Below, one piece after another: positions 7,639 through 15,797 of a stretch of 19,763 nucleotides of DNA (position 1 is its first letter; each line of letters begins with the position of its first letter). The notes under the pieces were generated by a model. The model was not told the DNA's origin, searched no databases, and saw only the letters and a list, made by a program, of their open reading frames with translations. The DNA lies in NCBI GenBank assembly GCA_937885475.1, contig CAKZZR010000102.1, positions 1 to 19,763 on the forward strand, read 5' to 3'. The position numbers and the translations under genes were made by a program. The DNA is from an uncultured Treponema sp. GTDB lineage: Bacteria; Spirochaetota; Spirochaetia; Treponematales; Treponemataceae.

Positions 7639-7667
7639 TTGACAACTCGAAAATCCTATATTATCTT
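7639..7667 (+). promoter_or_regulatory. Promoter of the tatD-dus operon
   Basis: A perfect TTGACA (7639-7644) is followed after 17 bp by TATCTT (7662-7667). The predicted leader to the ATG at 7737 is about 60-65 nt. The -35 is half of an inverted repeat, TGTCAA-GG-TTGACA (7631-7644), which lies between the two divergent promoters. Confidence 0.6.
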
Positions 7668-7736
7668 TATCGGTAGAAGTGATTGAAAACAACACCGCTT
7701 CTTTTCTATTACATCACAATCTTTTGGAAGAAAGCC

Positions 7737-8513
7737 ATGCAATTTTTTGATACTCATGCTCACATCGGGCTTATATACGATGACCCTATAGAACAATTAC
7801 GCGTAATTCAGCAGGCAAAGCAGGCTGGAGTCTCTCGCATCGTAAGCATAAACAACAGCCTTCACGACTTTGAGCGCGTCTACCCAAACCTCAAGGCATT
7901 GCCGGGCGTATACCATGCAGTTGGCGTCGCTCCGTCGGAAGTTACAAACCCCGGCTCTGACTATGCGGCAAAAATTGAGAAATACCTTGCATACCCGAAC
8001 GTCGTTGCCGTTGGCGAAACCGGCTTGGACTATTTCAAGCAGTTCGGCGACAAGCGGAGCCAGATTGAGTTGTTCATCACGCAACTTGAAATCGCGCAGA
8101 AGCACAATTTGCCGGTAATCATTCATAACCGCGACGCCGGAAAGGACGTATTCGATGTGCTTTCTGAACGGCTTCCTGACGCGGGAGCCATTTTCCACTG
8201 CTATTCAGAGGACGCGGAGTACGCAAAAAAATGCCTGGACATGAACGTGTACTTTTCATTCGCCGGAAATTTAACGTACCGCAACGCGCGCAACCTTCAT
8301 GAAACCATACTGAACATTCCGCTTGACCGCGTTCTTATAGAAACAGAAAGCCCGTTCATGGTGCCAGCGGAATTCCGCGGAAAGCGCACCATGCCGGCGT
8401 ATCTTACGTCAACGGCAAAATTCCTTGCTGAAATGCTCGACATGGACTTGGAAGAACTGAGCGTTCAGCTGTGGAAAAACAGCTGCAAAGTGTTCAAGCT
8501 GCCGGAAGCATAA
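7737..8513 (+). CDS. TatD family metal-dependent hydrolase (DNase-like)
   Basis: This 258-aa protein has the full TatD fold length. Metal ligands are recognisable: D5-T-H7-A-H9 at the N-terminus, E94 in GETGLDYF, H130 in IIHNRD and H154 in IFHCYSE. The usual C-terminal E-T-D-x-P motif reads E-T-E-S-P, so the conserved Asp is replaced by Glu204. TatD proteins are 3'-5' exonuclease or DNA/RNA-repair-type phosphodiesterases in the cytoplasm. I chose the ATG at 7737 because GGAAG lies 6 nt upstream; an in-frame TTG at 7683 would add 18 residues with no family similarity. The stop overlaps the dus start (TAATG). Confidence 0.9.
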   Translation: MQFFDTHAHIGLIYDDPIEQLRVIQQAKQAGVSRIVSINNSLHDFERVYPNLKALPGVYHAVGVAPSEVTNPGSDYAAKIEKYLAYPNVVAVGETGLDYFKQFGDKRSQIELFITQLEIAQKHNLPVIIHNRDAGKDVFDVLSERLPDAGAIFHCYSEDAEYAKKCLDMNVYFSFAGNLTYRNARNLHETILNIPLDRVLIETESPFMVPAEFRGKRTMPAYLTSTAKFLAEMLDMDLEELSVQLWKNSCKVFKLPEA

Positions 8514-9523
8514 TGCAAGACGCGGCACTTTTTCATCCGGTTCGCTTTGGAGCGGCAGACAAGCCCTATTCCTTTGTGACGACGGGAAACATTTTTCTTG
8601 CGCCGGTCGCCGGCTACAGCGACCGTTCGTTCCGCTCAATCTGCGTTGAGCAGGGTGCGGCATTCACATATACCGAGATGGTGAGCGCGGAAGCCCTTGT
8701 GCGCCAAAACTGGCGGACGGAGGAGCTTATGGCTCGCGCCCCCAACGAAAAGGTCTATTCCGTGCAGATTTTTGGCGGCCGGGAGGAAACCATGGCAGAA
8801 GCCGCCCGAATCGTGCTTGAAAAGACAGGCTGCGAGGTCATAGACATAAACTGCGGATGCCCGGTTCCAAAAATCGTAAAGACAGGCGCAGGCTCCGCGC
8901 TTACCCGCGACCCGGAACGACTGGGAGCCATTGTAAGAGCCGTAAAACAAGCCGCAGAAAACCGCTGTGCAATAACCGTAAAAATACGTTCCGGATGGGA
9001 CGCAAAGACCATCACATGGAAAGAAGCCGCGCTTGCCGCGCTTGAGAACGGCGCGGACGCAATAACCATGCACCCACGCACAAAAACGCAGGGCTACGAA
9101 GGTTTTTCTGACTGGCAAAAACTCAAGGAGCTGGTAGCGCTCGTTGCGGGCAAAGTTCCGGTATTCGGCTCCGGGGATTTGTTCCGCCCGGAAGATGCAA
9201 AAAAGATGCTTGAGCAAACCGGCTGCGACGGCGTAATGTTCGCCCGTGGCGCAATGGGAAATCCCTTCATCTTCAAAAAAACCGTGCAGCTTCTGCAGAA
9301 CGGCGCATACGAGGACATTCCCGCAAGCGAGCGCATCAGGACCGCGTTCCGAGAGCTGGAGATGCTTGCCCGCGACACAAACGAAGCCCATGCCTGTACG
9401 GAAATGCGCAAGCGCTTCTGCGCCTACTCAAAGGGCATAGAGGGCGGCGCGGAGCTTCGCGCGCAGACAATTCATGCACAAAATATAGAAGATTACCACA
9501 AAATATTTGACGCATATCTATAA
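8513..9523 (+). CDS. dus: tRNA-dihydrouridine synthase (DusB-like)
   Basis: This is a 336-aa FMN-dependent enzyme that reduces uridine to dihydrouridine in tRNA. The N-terminal TIM barrel starts with the FLAPVAGYSD segment (28-37). The catalytic Cys is C116 in NCGCPVPKIVKTGAGSAL, and K157 (TVKIRSGW) and H187 (TMHPRT) match FMN-binding and active-site positions. The GSGDL and FARGAMGNPFIF segments are the phosphate-binding part of the barrel, and a helical tRNA-binding domain follows (about 270-336). The ATG at 8513 overlaps the tatD stop and has GGAAG upstream. An ATG 14 codons earlier lies inside tatD and is less likely. Confidence 0.93.
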   Translation: MQDAALFHPVRFGAADKPYSFVTTGNIFLAPVAGYSDRSFRSICVEQGAAFTYTEMVSAEALVRQNWRTEELMARAPNEKVYSVQIFGGREETMAEAARIVLEKTGCEVIDINCGCPVPKIVKTGAGSALTRDPERLGAIVRAVKQAAENRCAITVKIRSGWDAKTITWKEAALAALENGADAITMHPRTKTQGYEGFSDWQKLKELVALVAGKVPVFGSGDLFRPEDAKKMLEQTGCDGVMFARGAMGNPFIFKKTVQLLQNGAYEDIPASERIRTAFRELEMLARDTNEAHACTEMRKRFCAYSKGIEGGAELRAQTIHAQNIEDYHKIFDAYL

Positions 9524-9544
9524 AATAGGTAAACTTTTTAAGTC

Positions 9545-11116
9545 ATGAGTTTCTTACAAGCCATATCTGATTTTTTTGAAGTTCTTTTTAATAAAAATTC
9601 TCCGGAAGTGCAGAAAAAAATTCAGATGCGCAAGCTTGAAAAGGAACTGTCGGCATTTCAGCCGGTTATTTTTAAGAACGGAAAGCTGCTTCCCAATTTT
9701 GCCGAGGCAGTGAGAATTCTCTACATAAACACAAAAAATCTGAATGACCTGCTTGTAAACACGATTGCAGGTCCGGATGTTCCACGGAACCGACGTTTTG
9801 AGGCGCAGCTGATTATGACCGGGTTTTCGCCAGAAAGCCAGAAGGTGGTTGAGGCTCTGAGCTACGAGGGACGCCGCGCGGAGCTTGAAAATACCGCAAT
9901 GACTACCTCCCAGATTTTTGACCACCAGCACCGTTCCCTTGAAAAAATCCTTCGCGAGCTTGAGACGGAGCCGTTCCGCAAGATAGACAAGGAGCTGAAC
10001 ACGCTGCGCCAGCTTGCGGACTTCTCAAAGTTCAGCTTTATGACGTTGCTTCAGGTTTTTGACTCAAATTACATTTCCTCTGATTTGAATTATCAGCCCA
10101 CGTTTCAGGACATTGCCATTGACCGCGTGGTGAACATATTGGAAGACCTTTACTACGTGATGAACGGCCTTACCTTGACCGTAGGCACTGTGAACGCCGT
10201 TACCGCATTGGACGCACTCAAAAAAGGCGAGAATTCCATTCAGAGCGCGTCCAGCCCGCTTGCCGACAACGTAAAAAAAGTAGCCTTCGTGCTCAAGCAT
10301 TTTATTTCCGCGGAAAAACTCAAGCAGCTCATAGCCTACGGAAAGGGCGACCTGAACTACGTTCCGCAGAGCGCTTCATACAAAGAAATCTCGCACCGCC
10401 ATTTTACCGAAATGATGCAGACCCGATTCCGCTCCGACGAGCAGCGCATAAAAACCGAGATGAAGGACGAAAAAATCAACGACGAGATTTCAAGCTTGTT
10501 CGGTCAGACCGAGCTGCTGACGCTCAAAGGCTACAACGCCACGACGAACCAAAAGCTGCTCACGAATGGACAGGTTACGTTCACATGGATTATGCCGATG
10601 CGCATTCTTAAGACGTTCCTTGCAACGTTCCTTACAGAGCCAATCCGGGTTCTTCTGAACAACATCGTCATCGAAGGTTTTTTTAACAACTCGCAGTTCA
10701 AGTCAGACTTTGCCGCCGACATTTTTGCCGCGCTGGAAATAAACGACCACGTAAAGGCGTTTGAGGATTCCTTCTCCAGCGGAAAGCCAAACGACGTTGC
10801 CCTTCTTGAAAGCTACATCCGCGACGGACACAACGACCCTGACTTCTTCAAGAAGCTGGAAAACAGCATAAATCTCATAAATGCTCAAGCAAGCAAACTT
10901 ATTGGCCGAGATATAAATAGCCTGAACAAGCTTTCAAAGCATTTGGAAACGCTCATTCAGGATTCAAAAAAGCCAACGAGCGAGATTATTTCAAACCTCA
11001 AGGTTCTGCTTTTTTCATCACGAAACCGCGAAAGCACAGACATGATGGAACAGCAGTATCCAAAGTGGGAAATATTTTTTGAAATAATGAAAAACTATGC
11101 TATAATTTCTATGTAA
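9545..11116 (+). CDS. Conserved hypothetical protein, probably spirochaete-specific
   Basis: This is a 523-aa soluble, largely helical protein without signal peptide, clear membrane segments or recognisable catalytic motifs. It may correspond to a treponemal family of unknown function (possibly DUF5312), but I cannot confirm this. Regions rich in charged heptads occur around 20-35, 115-150 and 425-490. A central segment with WIMPMRILKTFLATFLTEPIRVLLNNIV (in two parts, about 345-375) is the most hydrophobic. It begins 21 bp after dus and may be co-transcribed with tatD-dus. AGG lies about 15 nt before the ATG, so the ribosome site is weak. A good promoter for the next gene is embedded in its last 40 bp. 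Confidence 0.8.
   Translation: MSFLQAISDFFEVLFNKNSPEVQKKIQMRKLEKELSAFQPVIFKNGKLLPNFAEAVRILYINTKNLNDLLVNTIAGPDVPRNRRFEAQLIMTGFSPESQKVVEALSYEGRRAELENTAMTTSQIFDHQHRSLEKILRELETEPFRKIDKELNTLRQLADFSKFSFMTLLQVFDSNYISSDLNYQPTFQDIAIDRVVNILEDLYYVMNGLTLTVGTVNAVTALDALKKGENSIQSASSPLADNVKKVAFVLKHFISAEKLKQLIAYGKGDLNYVPQSASYKEISHRHFTEMMQTRFRSDEQRIKTEMKDEKINDEISSLFGQTELLTLKGYNATTNQKLLTNGQVTFTWIMPMRILKTFLATFLTEPIRVLLNNIVIEGFFNNSQFKSDFAADIFAALEINDHVKAFEDSFSSGKPNDVALLESYIRDGHNDPDFFKKLENSINLINAQASKLIGRDINSLNKLSKHLETLIQDSKKPTSEIISNLKVLLFSSRNRESTDMMEQQYPKWEIFFEIMKNYAIISM
11079..11106 (+). promoter_or_regulatory. Sigma70-type promoter of the diguanylate cyclase operon
   Basis: TTGAAA (11079-11084), a 16-bp spacer and TATAAT (11101-11106) lie within the end of the preceding coding region. 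The element has the same hexamers and spacing as the promoter at 3820-3847. It predicts a start near 11113 and a leader of about 63 nt to the ATG at 11176. Confidence 0.65.
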
Positions 11117-11175
11117 GTTATAGCATGAAGGATAAGGAGTCCTTGTACGCAAGGAAAAAAATAGGGAAAAACTCT

Positions 11176-12279
11176 ATGGCAAAACAAAAAAGAAAAACAT
11201 TCCGTGAACGTTCCATCGAATATGAGAAAAGAATCTATGACTTGGAACAACTATTGGATATTTCTCGTTCTTTTTGCTCAACTCTGGAAGGAACAAAACT
11301 TCTGGAGTCGATTGTTTTTTCATGCATGGCGCAAATGCACGTTACGAACGCCGGTATCTTCGTGCTGGATCTTATCAACTCAGAAAACTTTACGCTTGAG
11401 ACAAAGCAGAGCGTGATGGATCCATTAAACACGCAGAAGTACATCATTTCTTCAACAGACCCCATCGTTTCCTGCCTTACTGACGAAAAGCGCCCGGTAA
11501 CCCTGGACTACCTTATTGCAACCTGCCCCGAAACGCAGGTTGGCGAGATGCTTGCTTCCCTTCAGCCCACGCTCATCGTTCCGCTCATTCAAAAAAATCA
11601 CATAAACGGAATTCTGTTTTTAGGAGAACGCTTTTCGTTGGACGCAGAATCCGACACCGCATACACAGACTACGAAAAGAACTTGATTCAGAACATCGCG
11701 TCCCTTGCGTCTATCGCCATAAACAACGCGACGATGGTAGAGCGCTCGTCCACCGACATGATGACGCAGCTGAAGCTTAAGTATTTCTTCTTTAACGTGC
11801 TGACCGAAAAACTTGATGCGGCGATGGCACAGAAGCAGCCGCTTTCCGTTCTTATGTTCGACATTGACTTTTTCAAGCACTTCAACGACACCTACGGACA
11901 CGAATGCGGAGACTACGTGCTTAAGAAGGTTGCCCAGCTCATAAAAACAAACTTGCGCGACGAAGACCTTGCCAGCCGCTACGGCGGAGAGGAATTCACC
12001 GTACTTCTTAATGAGACAACAAAAGATGACGCAATTATGGTGGCGGAGCGAATCCGTTCCAGCATAGAATCCTACGACTTTATTTTTAACGACCAGCGCA
12101 TGAAGGTTACCATTTCCGTAGGCGTTGCCGTGTTCGACCATAAATTCAATCCGATTACAAACCCTCTCAAGCTGGTGAATCAAGCGGATCAGGGCTTGTA
12201 TATGTCAAAGCACAACGGACGGAACCGCGTTACCTATGCGCCGCCGTCGCTTGTTTCTGACGAAGACGCAGAAGAATAA
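11176..12279 (+). CDS. GAF-GGDEF diguanylate cyclase
   Basis: This 367-aa cytoplasmic protein has a short coiled coil (about 10-30), a GAF-type sensor domain (about 35-185) and a C-terminal GGDEF domain (about 195-355). The active loop is GGEEF (270-274), and the metal-binding D229 is present in LMFDIDFF. An RxxD inhibitory site (R261-D264) sits exactly five residues before GGEEF, so c-di-GMP feedback inhibition is expected. These residues predict synthesis of c-di-GMP from two GTP; the GAF ligand is unknown. I chose the ATG at 11176, preceded by AGGG at good spacing. An in-frame ATG at 11125 would add 17 residues but lacks a ribosome site. The stop overlaps the rhomboid start (TAATG). Confidence 0.92.
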   Translation: MAKQKRKTFRERSIEYEKRIYDLEQLLDISRSFCSTLEGTKLLESIVFSCMAQMHVTNAGIFVLDLINSENFTLETKQSVMDPLNTQKYIISSTDPIVSCLTDEKRPVTLDYLIATCPETQVGEMLASLQPTLIVPLIQKNHINGILFLGERFSLDAESDTAYTDYEKNLIQNIASLASIAINNATMVERSSTDMMTQLKLKYFFFNVLTEKLDAAMAQKQPLSVLMFDIDFFKHFNDTYGHECGDYVLKKVAQLIKTNLRDEDLASRYGGEEFTVLLNETTKDDAIMVAERIRSSIESYDFIFNDQRMKVTISVGVAVFDHKFNPITNPLKLVNQADQGLYMSKHNGRNRVTYAPPSLVSDEDAEE

Positions 12280-12917
12280 TGCAGAACCCGCTCCGACGAC
12301 AATTTGAATACCGCTTTTTTTACGCGAGCCTTGCGCTTATCGCAGTTAATTTTGTTTTCTTTTTTGCAACCAGCATTATACCGGATTTAACGTATTACCT
12401 TGGCTTGAGCCCGGTTTATTTTGTGCGTCGCCGCATGTACTGGCAGATTTTTACCTACATGTTCATTCATGGAAATATGCGGCACATACTGTCAAACATG
12501 CTGGGACTTTTTTTCTTTGGAATGACCGTGGAAAGGGCGCTCGGCTCAAAGGAATTCCTTCTGATGTATTTTGTCTGCGGACTTGCAAGCGGTCTTTGCT
12601 CGCTCGCATTCTACCTGTGGGCAGGAACATACAACGTACTGCTTGTAGGCGCGAGCGGCGCGGTATTTGCCATAATGCTTGCGTATGCGGTGATTTTTCC
12701 GCGGGCTAACATATACATATGGGGAATTCTGCCAATTCCCTCGCCAATTCTTGTAGCCGCATATGCCGCCATAGAACTTTTGAGCCAACTGACCGGCTAC
12801 AAATCAAATGTCGCGCACTATGCCCATCTGTTCGGCTTTGCCGCGGCGTTCCTCTATTTTATAGTCCGCATGGGCGTAAACCCGGTGAGCGTATGGAAAA
12901 ACGCATACTTCAGCTGA
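12279..12917 (+). CDS. Rhomboid family intramembrane serine protease
   Basis: This 212-aa integral membrane protein has about six hydrophobic helices (about 14-34, 58-80, 90-114, 119-138, 152-168, 180-198). The catalytic Ser is S126 in GASGAVF and the catalytic His is H183 in the AHLFG motif. HGNMRHILSNM (64-74) matches the conserved His/Asn loop of the family. It should cleave membrane-spanning substrates; none can be named. Translation is probably coupled to the upstream diguanylate cyclase through the one-base overlap, and its last 25 bp overlap the next gene. Confidence 0.92.
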   Translation: MQNPLRRQFEYRFFYASLALIAVNFVFFFATSIIPDLTYYLGLSPVYFVRRRMYWQIFTYMFIHGNMRHILSNMLGLFFFGMTVERALGSKEFLLMYFVCGLASGLCSLAFYLWAGTYNVLLVGASGAVFAIMLAYAVIFPRANIYIWGILPIPSPILVAAYAAIELLSQLTGYKSNVAHYAHLFGFAAAFLYFIVRMGVNPVSVWKNAYFS

Positions 12918-13588
12918 TTGGTGCCGCGCTGGCCGCATTTTTTACCGCTGCAACGCCGTATGCGCAGGAACAGACGGTCGACACAAAAATACGGCTTCAC
13001 GGTTGGGCGGAGCTTGATGCCTACCCGGAACTTAAGGAAGCCGCCGACATGAGCACCGGACAATTTGACTTTCCAATCAGCAGAATAAGGGCTATAACAC
13101 CGTTCCTTATGGAAGGAATGATTTACGGCTGGGAGTTCACTTACACGCCGTACGACAAGCTGCGCGGCGTAAAGGAATTCTTTGAGGTCAGCCCCATTCA
13201 AAAATTGTCGGCAAAGGACAACCCGATTACCTACGAAAGTCCCTGGATTCAGGAAAATCTGTTCCACTGCTGGGCGGAATACAAGCGAACGAGCGACCAA
13301 GCATGGCAGTACAAGCAATGGCAAAGCCTGTATACTCAAAAAATACGCGGCAGGGGCTACGGAAAAGTTCAGCATGGTTTTGACGGAATTACCGAGGCAG
13401 CTCAGGACGCGCTCAAAAATGCCGTACGAGAGCATTACCGCCATCTTGAAAAAAACAAGCCCAAGGAAATCAGCGGAAAGGTAATCATTAACCGCGAGCC
13501 AAAAATAGGAATAACAGAGGGGCGATATGCAATCGAACTTGATTTTTTTGTAGAAACGGATAGAATAATTAAGTATTCTTCTTTTTAA
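12893..13588 (+). CDS. Secreted hypothetical protein
   Basis: This is a 231-aa protein with a signal peptide of about 24 residues (basic MEKR, then a hydrophobic Ala/Leu/Phe core, then a PYA cleavage site). The mature part is rich in aromatic and charged residues, with several Trp and Tyr, and has no motif I recognise. The start at 12893 is preferred because it gives a proper signal peptide. Longer in-frame extensions run antiparallel or overlap the rhomboid gene and look artificial. Its 5' end overlaps the rhomboid gene by 25 bp in another frame, implying coupled translation with the cyclase-rhomboid unit. Confidence 0.8.
   Translation: MEKRILQLIGAALAAFFTAATPYAQEQTVDTKIRLHGWAELDAYPELKEAADMSTGQFDFPISRIRAITPFLMEGMIYGWEFTYTPYDKLRGVKEFFEVSPIQKLSAKDNPITYESPWIQENLFHCWAEYKRTSDQAWQYKQWQSLYTQKIRGRGYGKVQHGFDGITEAAQDALKNAVREHYRHLEKNKPKEISGKVIINREPKIGITEGRYAIELDFFVETDRIIKYSSF
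13539..13566 (+). promoter_or_regulatory. Possible promoter for the 136-aa secreted protein
   Basis: TTGATT (13539-13544), 16 bp and TAGAAT (13561-13566) lie in the end of the upstream gene, 45 bp before the next ATG. Both hexamers are close to consensus but the spacing and A/T-rich context make chance likely. Confidence 0.3.
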
Positions 13589-13610
13589 AAATACTATTGA
13601 GGAGTTTTAT

Positions 13611-14021
13611 ATGAAAAAAACAATCGCGATTCTTTGTTCATTATTTTGCTTTGCGGGTGCTATTTTCGCACAATCAACGGCATCCGCACTTCCTGATGAT
13701 GAGATAAAAGTAGACCTTTCAAAGAAAGTTATAAACGTACCACGTGAGAACGCCCACCTTGACGAAAAGGACAAGACGGCAAGCGTACGCATTGAATATA
13801 TTCCTATGGTTGACGAAGCGCGCATTTACTATACCTGCATGTACGTTCAGTATGATTCAGGACGCGCAATGAATTCCGTTCTTGGTTGCCTTGAGGATTT
13901 TACTAAAGAAAATAAATACTATCACTACAAGTATATGTCTAAGGACAGAGAGCGTTACTACAAGGACAGCCGGGGAATCAGCTGGGCGGAATACAGCTCA
14001 CACGTAAAATTCACTCGCTAA
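13611..14021 (+). CDS. Small secreted hypothetical protein
   Basis: This is a 136-aa protein with a clear signal peptide (MKK, hydrophobic core, IFA-QS cleavage after residue 20). The mature region is charged and Tyr-rich, with YYTCMYVQY near 75-83 and KYYHYKYMSKDRERYY near 103-118. I recognise no family. GAGGAG sits 7 nt before the ATG, giving the strongest ribosome site nearby. It follows the other secreted protein by 22 bp, and the two may be exported together to the periplasm or outer membrane. Confidence 0.85.
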   Translation: MKKTIAILCSLFCFAGAIFAQSTASALPDDEIKVDLSKKVINVPRENAHLDEKDKTASVRIEYIPMVDEARIYYTCMYVQYDSGRAMNSVLGCLEDFTKENKYYHYKYMSKDRERYYKDSRGISWAEYSSHVKFTR

Positions 14022-14030
14022 AAATTTTAT

Positions 14031-14054
14031 GCGGACAGGGCATTTCCTGTCTGC
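14031..14054 (+). other. Hairpin between the secreted protein gene and pheS
   Basis: GCGGACAGG (14031-14039) pairs with CCTGTCTGC (14046-14054) over 9 bp with one G-T pair. A/T-rich sequence without a T run follows, so it is not a standard terminator. It lies 23 bp before pheS and could attenuate or protect mRNA. Confidence 0.45.
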
Positions 14055-14077
14055 AATATACATAGGTTTATTAAAAA

Positions 14078-15634
14078 ATGGACATTTCTAATATCATCAA
14101 AAATCTGCACCCTCTTGAAATAAAGGTGCTTCTTAAATATTCAGACAAGGACGATCTTACTTCTGAAAAGCTCATCAAGGAATTGAATTATAAGGAAGGT
14201 CATGCGAATCAGGCTTTCTCTTGGCTTGCCGGAAAAGGACTTTTGAAGGAAGTAAGCCGAACGCCCCACACGTACTATGAAATTACCGACATGGGACGCG
14301 CGATTGCAAAAACAGGAACCGTTGAGGAGCGCATCATCAACCTTCTGAAGGATGGAGCCGCCCGCGCCCTGCCGGAAATTGCTTCCGCTCTTGCCGTAGA
14401 CAACAGCGCGGTTGGCAGCGCTTACGGTCCGCTGGTAAAAGAAGGCGTTCTTAAGATGAACGAGGACAAGAAGGTTCTGTACACCGGCGCGGCAGTTCCG
14501 GCACGCATTGCGCTTACGACAGCGCTTATTAAAAAAGCCTGCGACGCAGAAAACGGACTTTTGGACAAAGCGAACCTTTCAAAGGAAGAGCAGGATGTTA
14601 TTGCGACCTTGGCAAAAAAACGCGGTGCAACGGACAGCCCGTTCAAAATGATTGAGCGCGAGACCGTTACGAACCGCCTTGCAGACCACTTTGCACAGGT
14701 TAAGGAAGCGCTTAAAAACGCAGGAATCACCGGAAACGAGATTGGTGAACTTACGCCAAAAATGCTCAGTTCTGGCGAATGGAAAAACGGTACTTTCCGT
14801 GGCTACAATATTTCTTTGCAGCCTGCAAGAATTATTCCTGGACGCACAAACCCTTATGTTCAGTTCCTTGAGTCCGTAAAGGACAAGCTCTGTTCACTTG
14901 GTTTCCAGGAATTTGACGGTCCGCTCGTAGAAACTGAATTCTGGAACGGAGATGCTTTGTTCATGCCTCAGTTCCATGCGGCACGCGACATTCACGATGT
15001 TTACCGCATCAAGAATCCTACTCATGCAAAATCAATTGAAGAACCATATTTGAGCAACATTGCCCGCGTACACGAAAACGGTGGTGACTCAGGTAGCCGC
15101 GGTTGGAATTATTCTTTTGACCGCGAATTTACACGCCGCCTTATCCTTCGCTCGCAGGGTACTGTTCTTAGTGCTCATCAGCTTCACAAGGCAGAAGTTC
15201 CTGGCAAATACTTTGGTATTGCACGCTGCTTCCGCTACGACAAAGTTGATGCGACTCACCTTTCTGACTTTTACCAAACAGAAGGTATCGTAATCGGCGA
15301 AGAAGCCAATCTTCGCACATTGCTGGGCTTTTTAAAGATGTTTGCAACCGAAATTGCAGGCGCTACAGAAGTTAAATACGTTCCAGGTTACTTTCCATTC
15401 ACTGAGCCAAGCGTAGAAGTTCACATCAAGCACCCTGTTTTGGGATGGTTTGAGCTTGGTGGTTCGGGTATTTTCCGTCCGGAAGTTACAAAGGCTATGG
15501 GAATCGACGCTCCTGTTCTTGCCTGGGGTATCGGTATTGACCGTATGGCTTTGATGGCTCTTGGTCTGAATGACCTGCGAGAACTCTTTTGCGAAGATAT
15601 TGAACGAGTTAGGCTTAGAACGGCAAAGTTCTAA
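14078..15634 (+). CDS. pheS: Phenylalanyl-tRNA synthetase alpha chain, archaeal/eukaryotic type
   Basis: This 518-aa class II synthetase subunit charges tRNA-Phe together with PheT. It is much longer than the roughly 330-350 aa bacterial form. It carries N-terminal winged-helix-like repeats (about 1-70 and 80-150), as in archaeal and eukaryotic alpha chains, before the catalytic core (about 240-518). Motif 2 is recognisable in CFRYDKVDATHLSDFYQTEG (near 387-406), and motif 3 in GGSGIFRPEV and AWGIGIDRMAL (near 462-495). Spirochaetes are known to carry this archaeal-genre enzyme. No pheT is adjacent here. An ATAGG lies 11 nt before the ATG. From about 14800 onward codons become more T-ending than in the first third. 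Confidence 0.95.
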   Translation: MDISNIIKNLHPLEIKVLLKYSDKDDLTSEKLIKELNYKEGHANQAFSWLAGKGLLKEVSRTPHTYYEITDMGRAIAKTGTVEERIINLLKDGAARALPEIASALAVDNSAVGSAYGPLVKEGVLKMNEDKKVLYTGAAVPARIALTTALIKKACDAENGLLDKANLSKEEQDVIATLAKKRGATDSPFKMIERETVTNRLADHFAQVKEALKNAGITGNEIGELTPKMLSSGEWKNGTFRGYNISLQPARIIPGRTNPYVQFLESVKDKLCSLGFQEFDGPLVETEFWNGDALFMPQFHAARDIHDVYRIKNPTHAKSIEEPYLSNIARVHENGGDSGSRGWNYSFDREFTRRLILRSQGTVLSAHQLHKAEVPGKYFGIARCFRYDKVDATHLSDFYQTEGIVIGEEANLRTLLGFLKMFATEIAGATEVKYVPGYFPFTEPSVEVHIKHPVLGWFELGGSGIFRPEVTKAMGIDAPVLAWGIGIDRMALMALGLNDLRELFCEDIERVRLRTAKF

Positions 15635-15658
15635 AAAAATTGAGACAACTGACGAAAT

Positions 15659-15708
15659 GCCCTTGCTGGTGATTTTGCACATGCATAAATCAGCAAGGGC
15701 GTTTTGTT
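15659..15708 (+). terminator. Rho-independent terminator after pheS
   Basis: GCCCTTGCTG (15659-15668) pairs perfectly with CAGCAAGGGC (15691-15700). A further ATTT/AAAT extension lies above a small bulge, and a T-rich tract GTTTTGTTT follows. It is 24 bp past the pheS stop. Confidence 0.85.
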
Positions 15709-15797
15709 TAACAGAAGCGCGATGCCGCGCACAAAACGCTAATGTCGCCCTGTATTCTTCCGAACATAAAAACGAACGAATTGTTCCGGAGGTTATT

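Noticed and set aside
8636..9391. A 251-aa open frame opposite dus
   Set aside because: Antisense to a highly conserved enzyme; composition follows dus third-codon bias.
12719..12892. A longer start for the 231-aa secreted protein inside the rhomboid gene
   Set aside because: The extension lacks a ribosome site and would bury a well-formed signal peptide.
14031..14054. The hairpin before pheS as a Rho-independent terminator
   Set aside because: No T run follows the stem.
15570..15797. An upstream in-frame extension of the 61-aa gene overlapping pheS
   Set aside because: It runs through the pheS end and its terminator; the GGAGG-preceded ATG at 15798 is far better supported.
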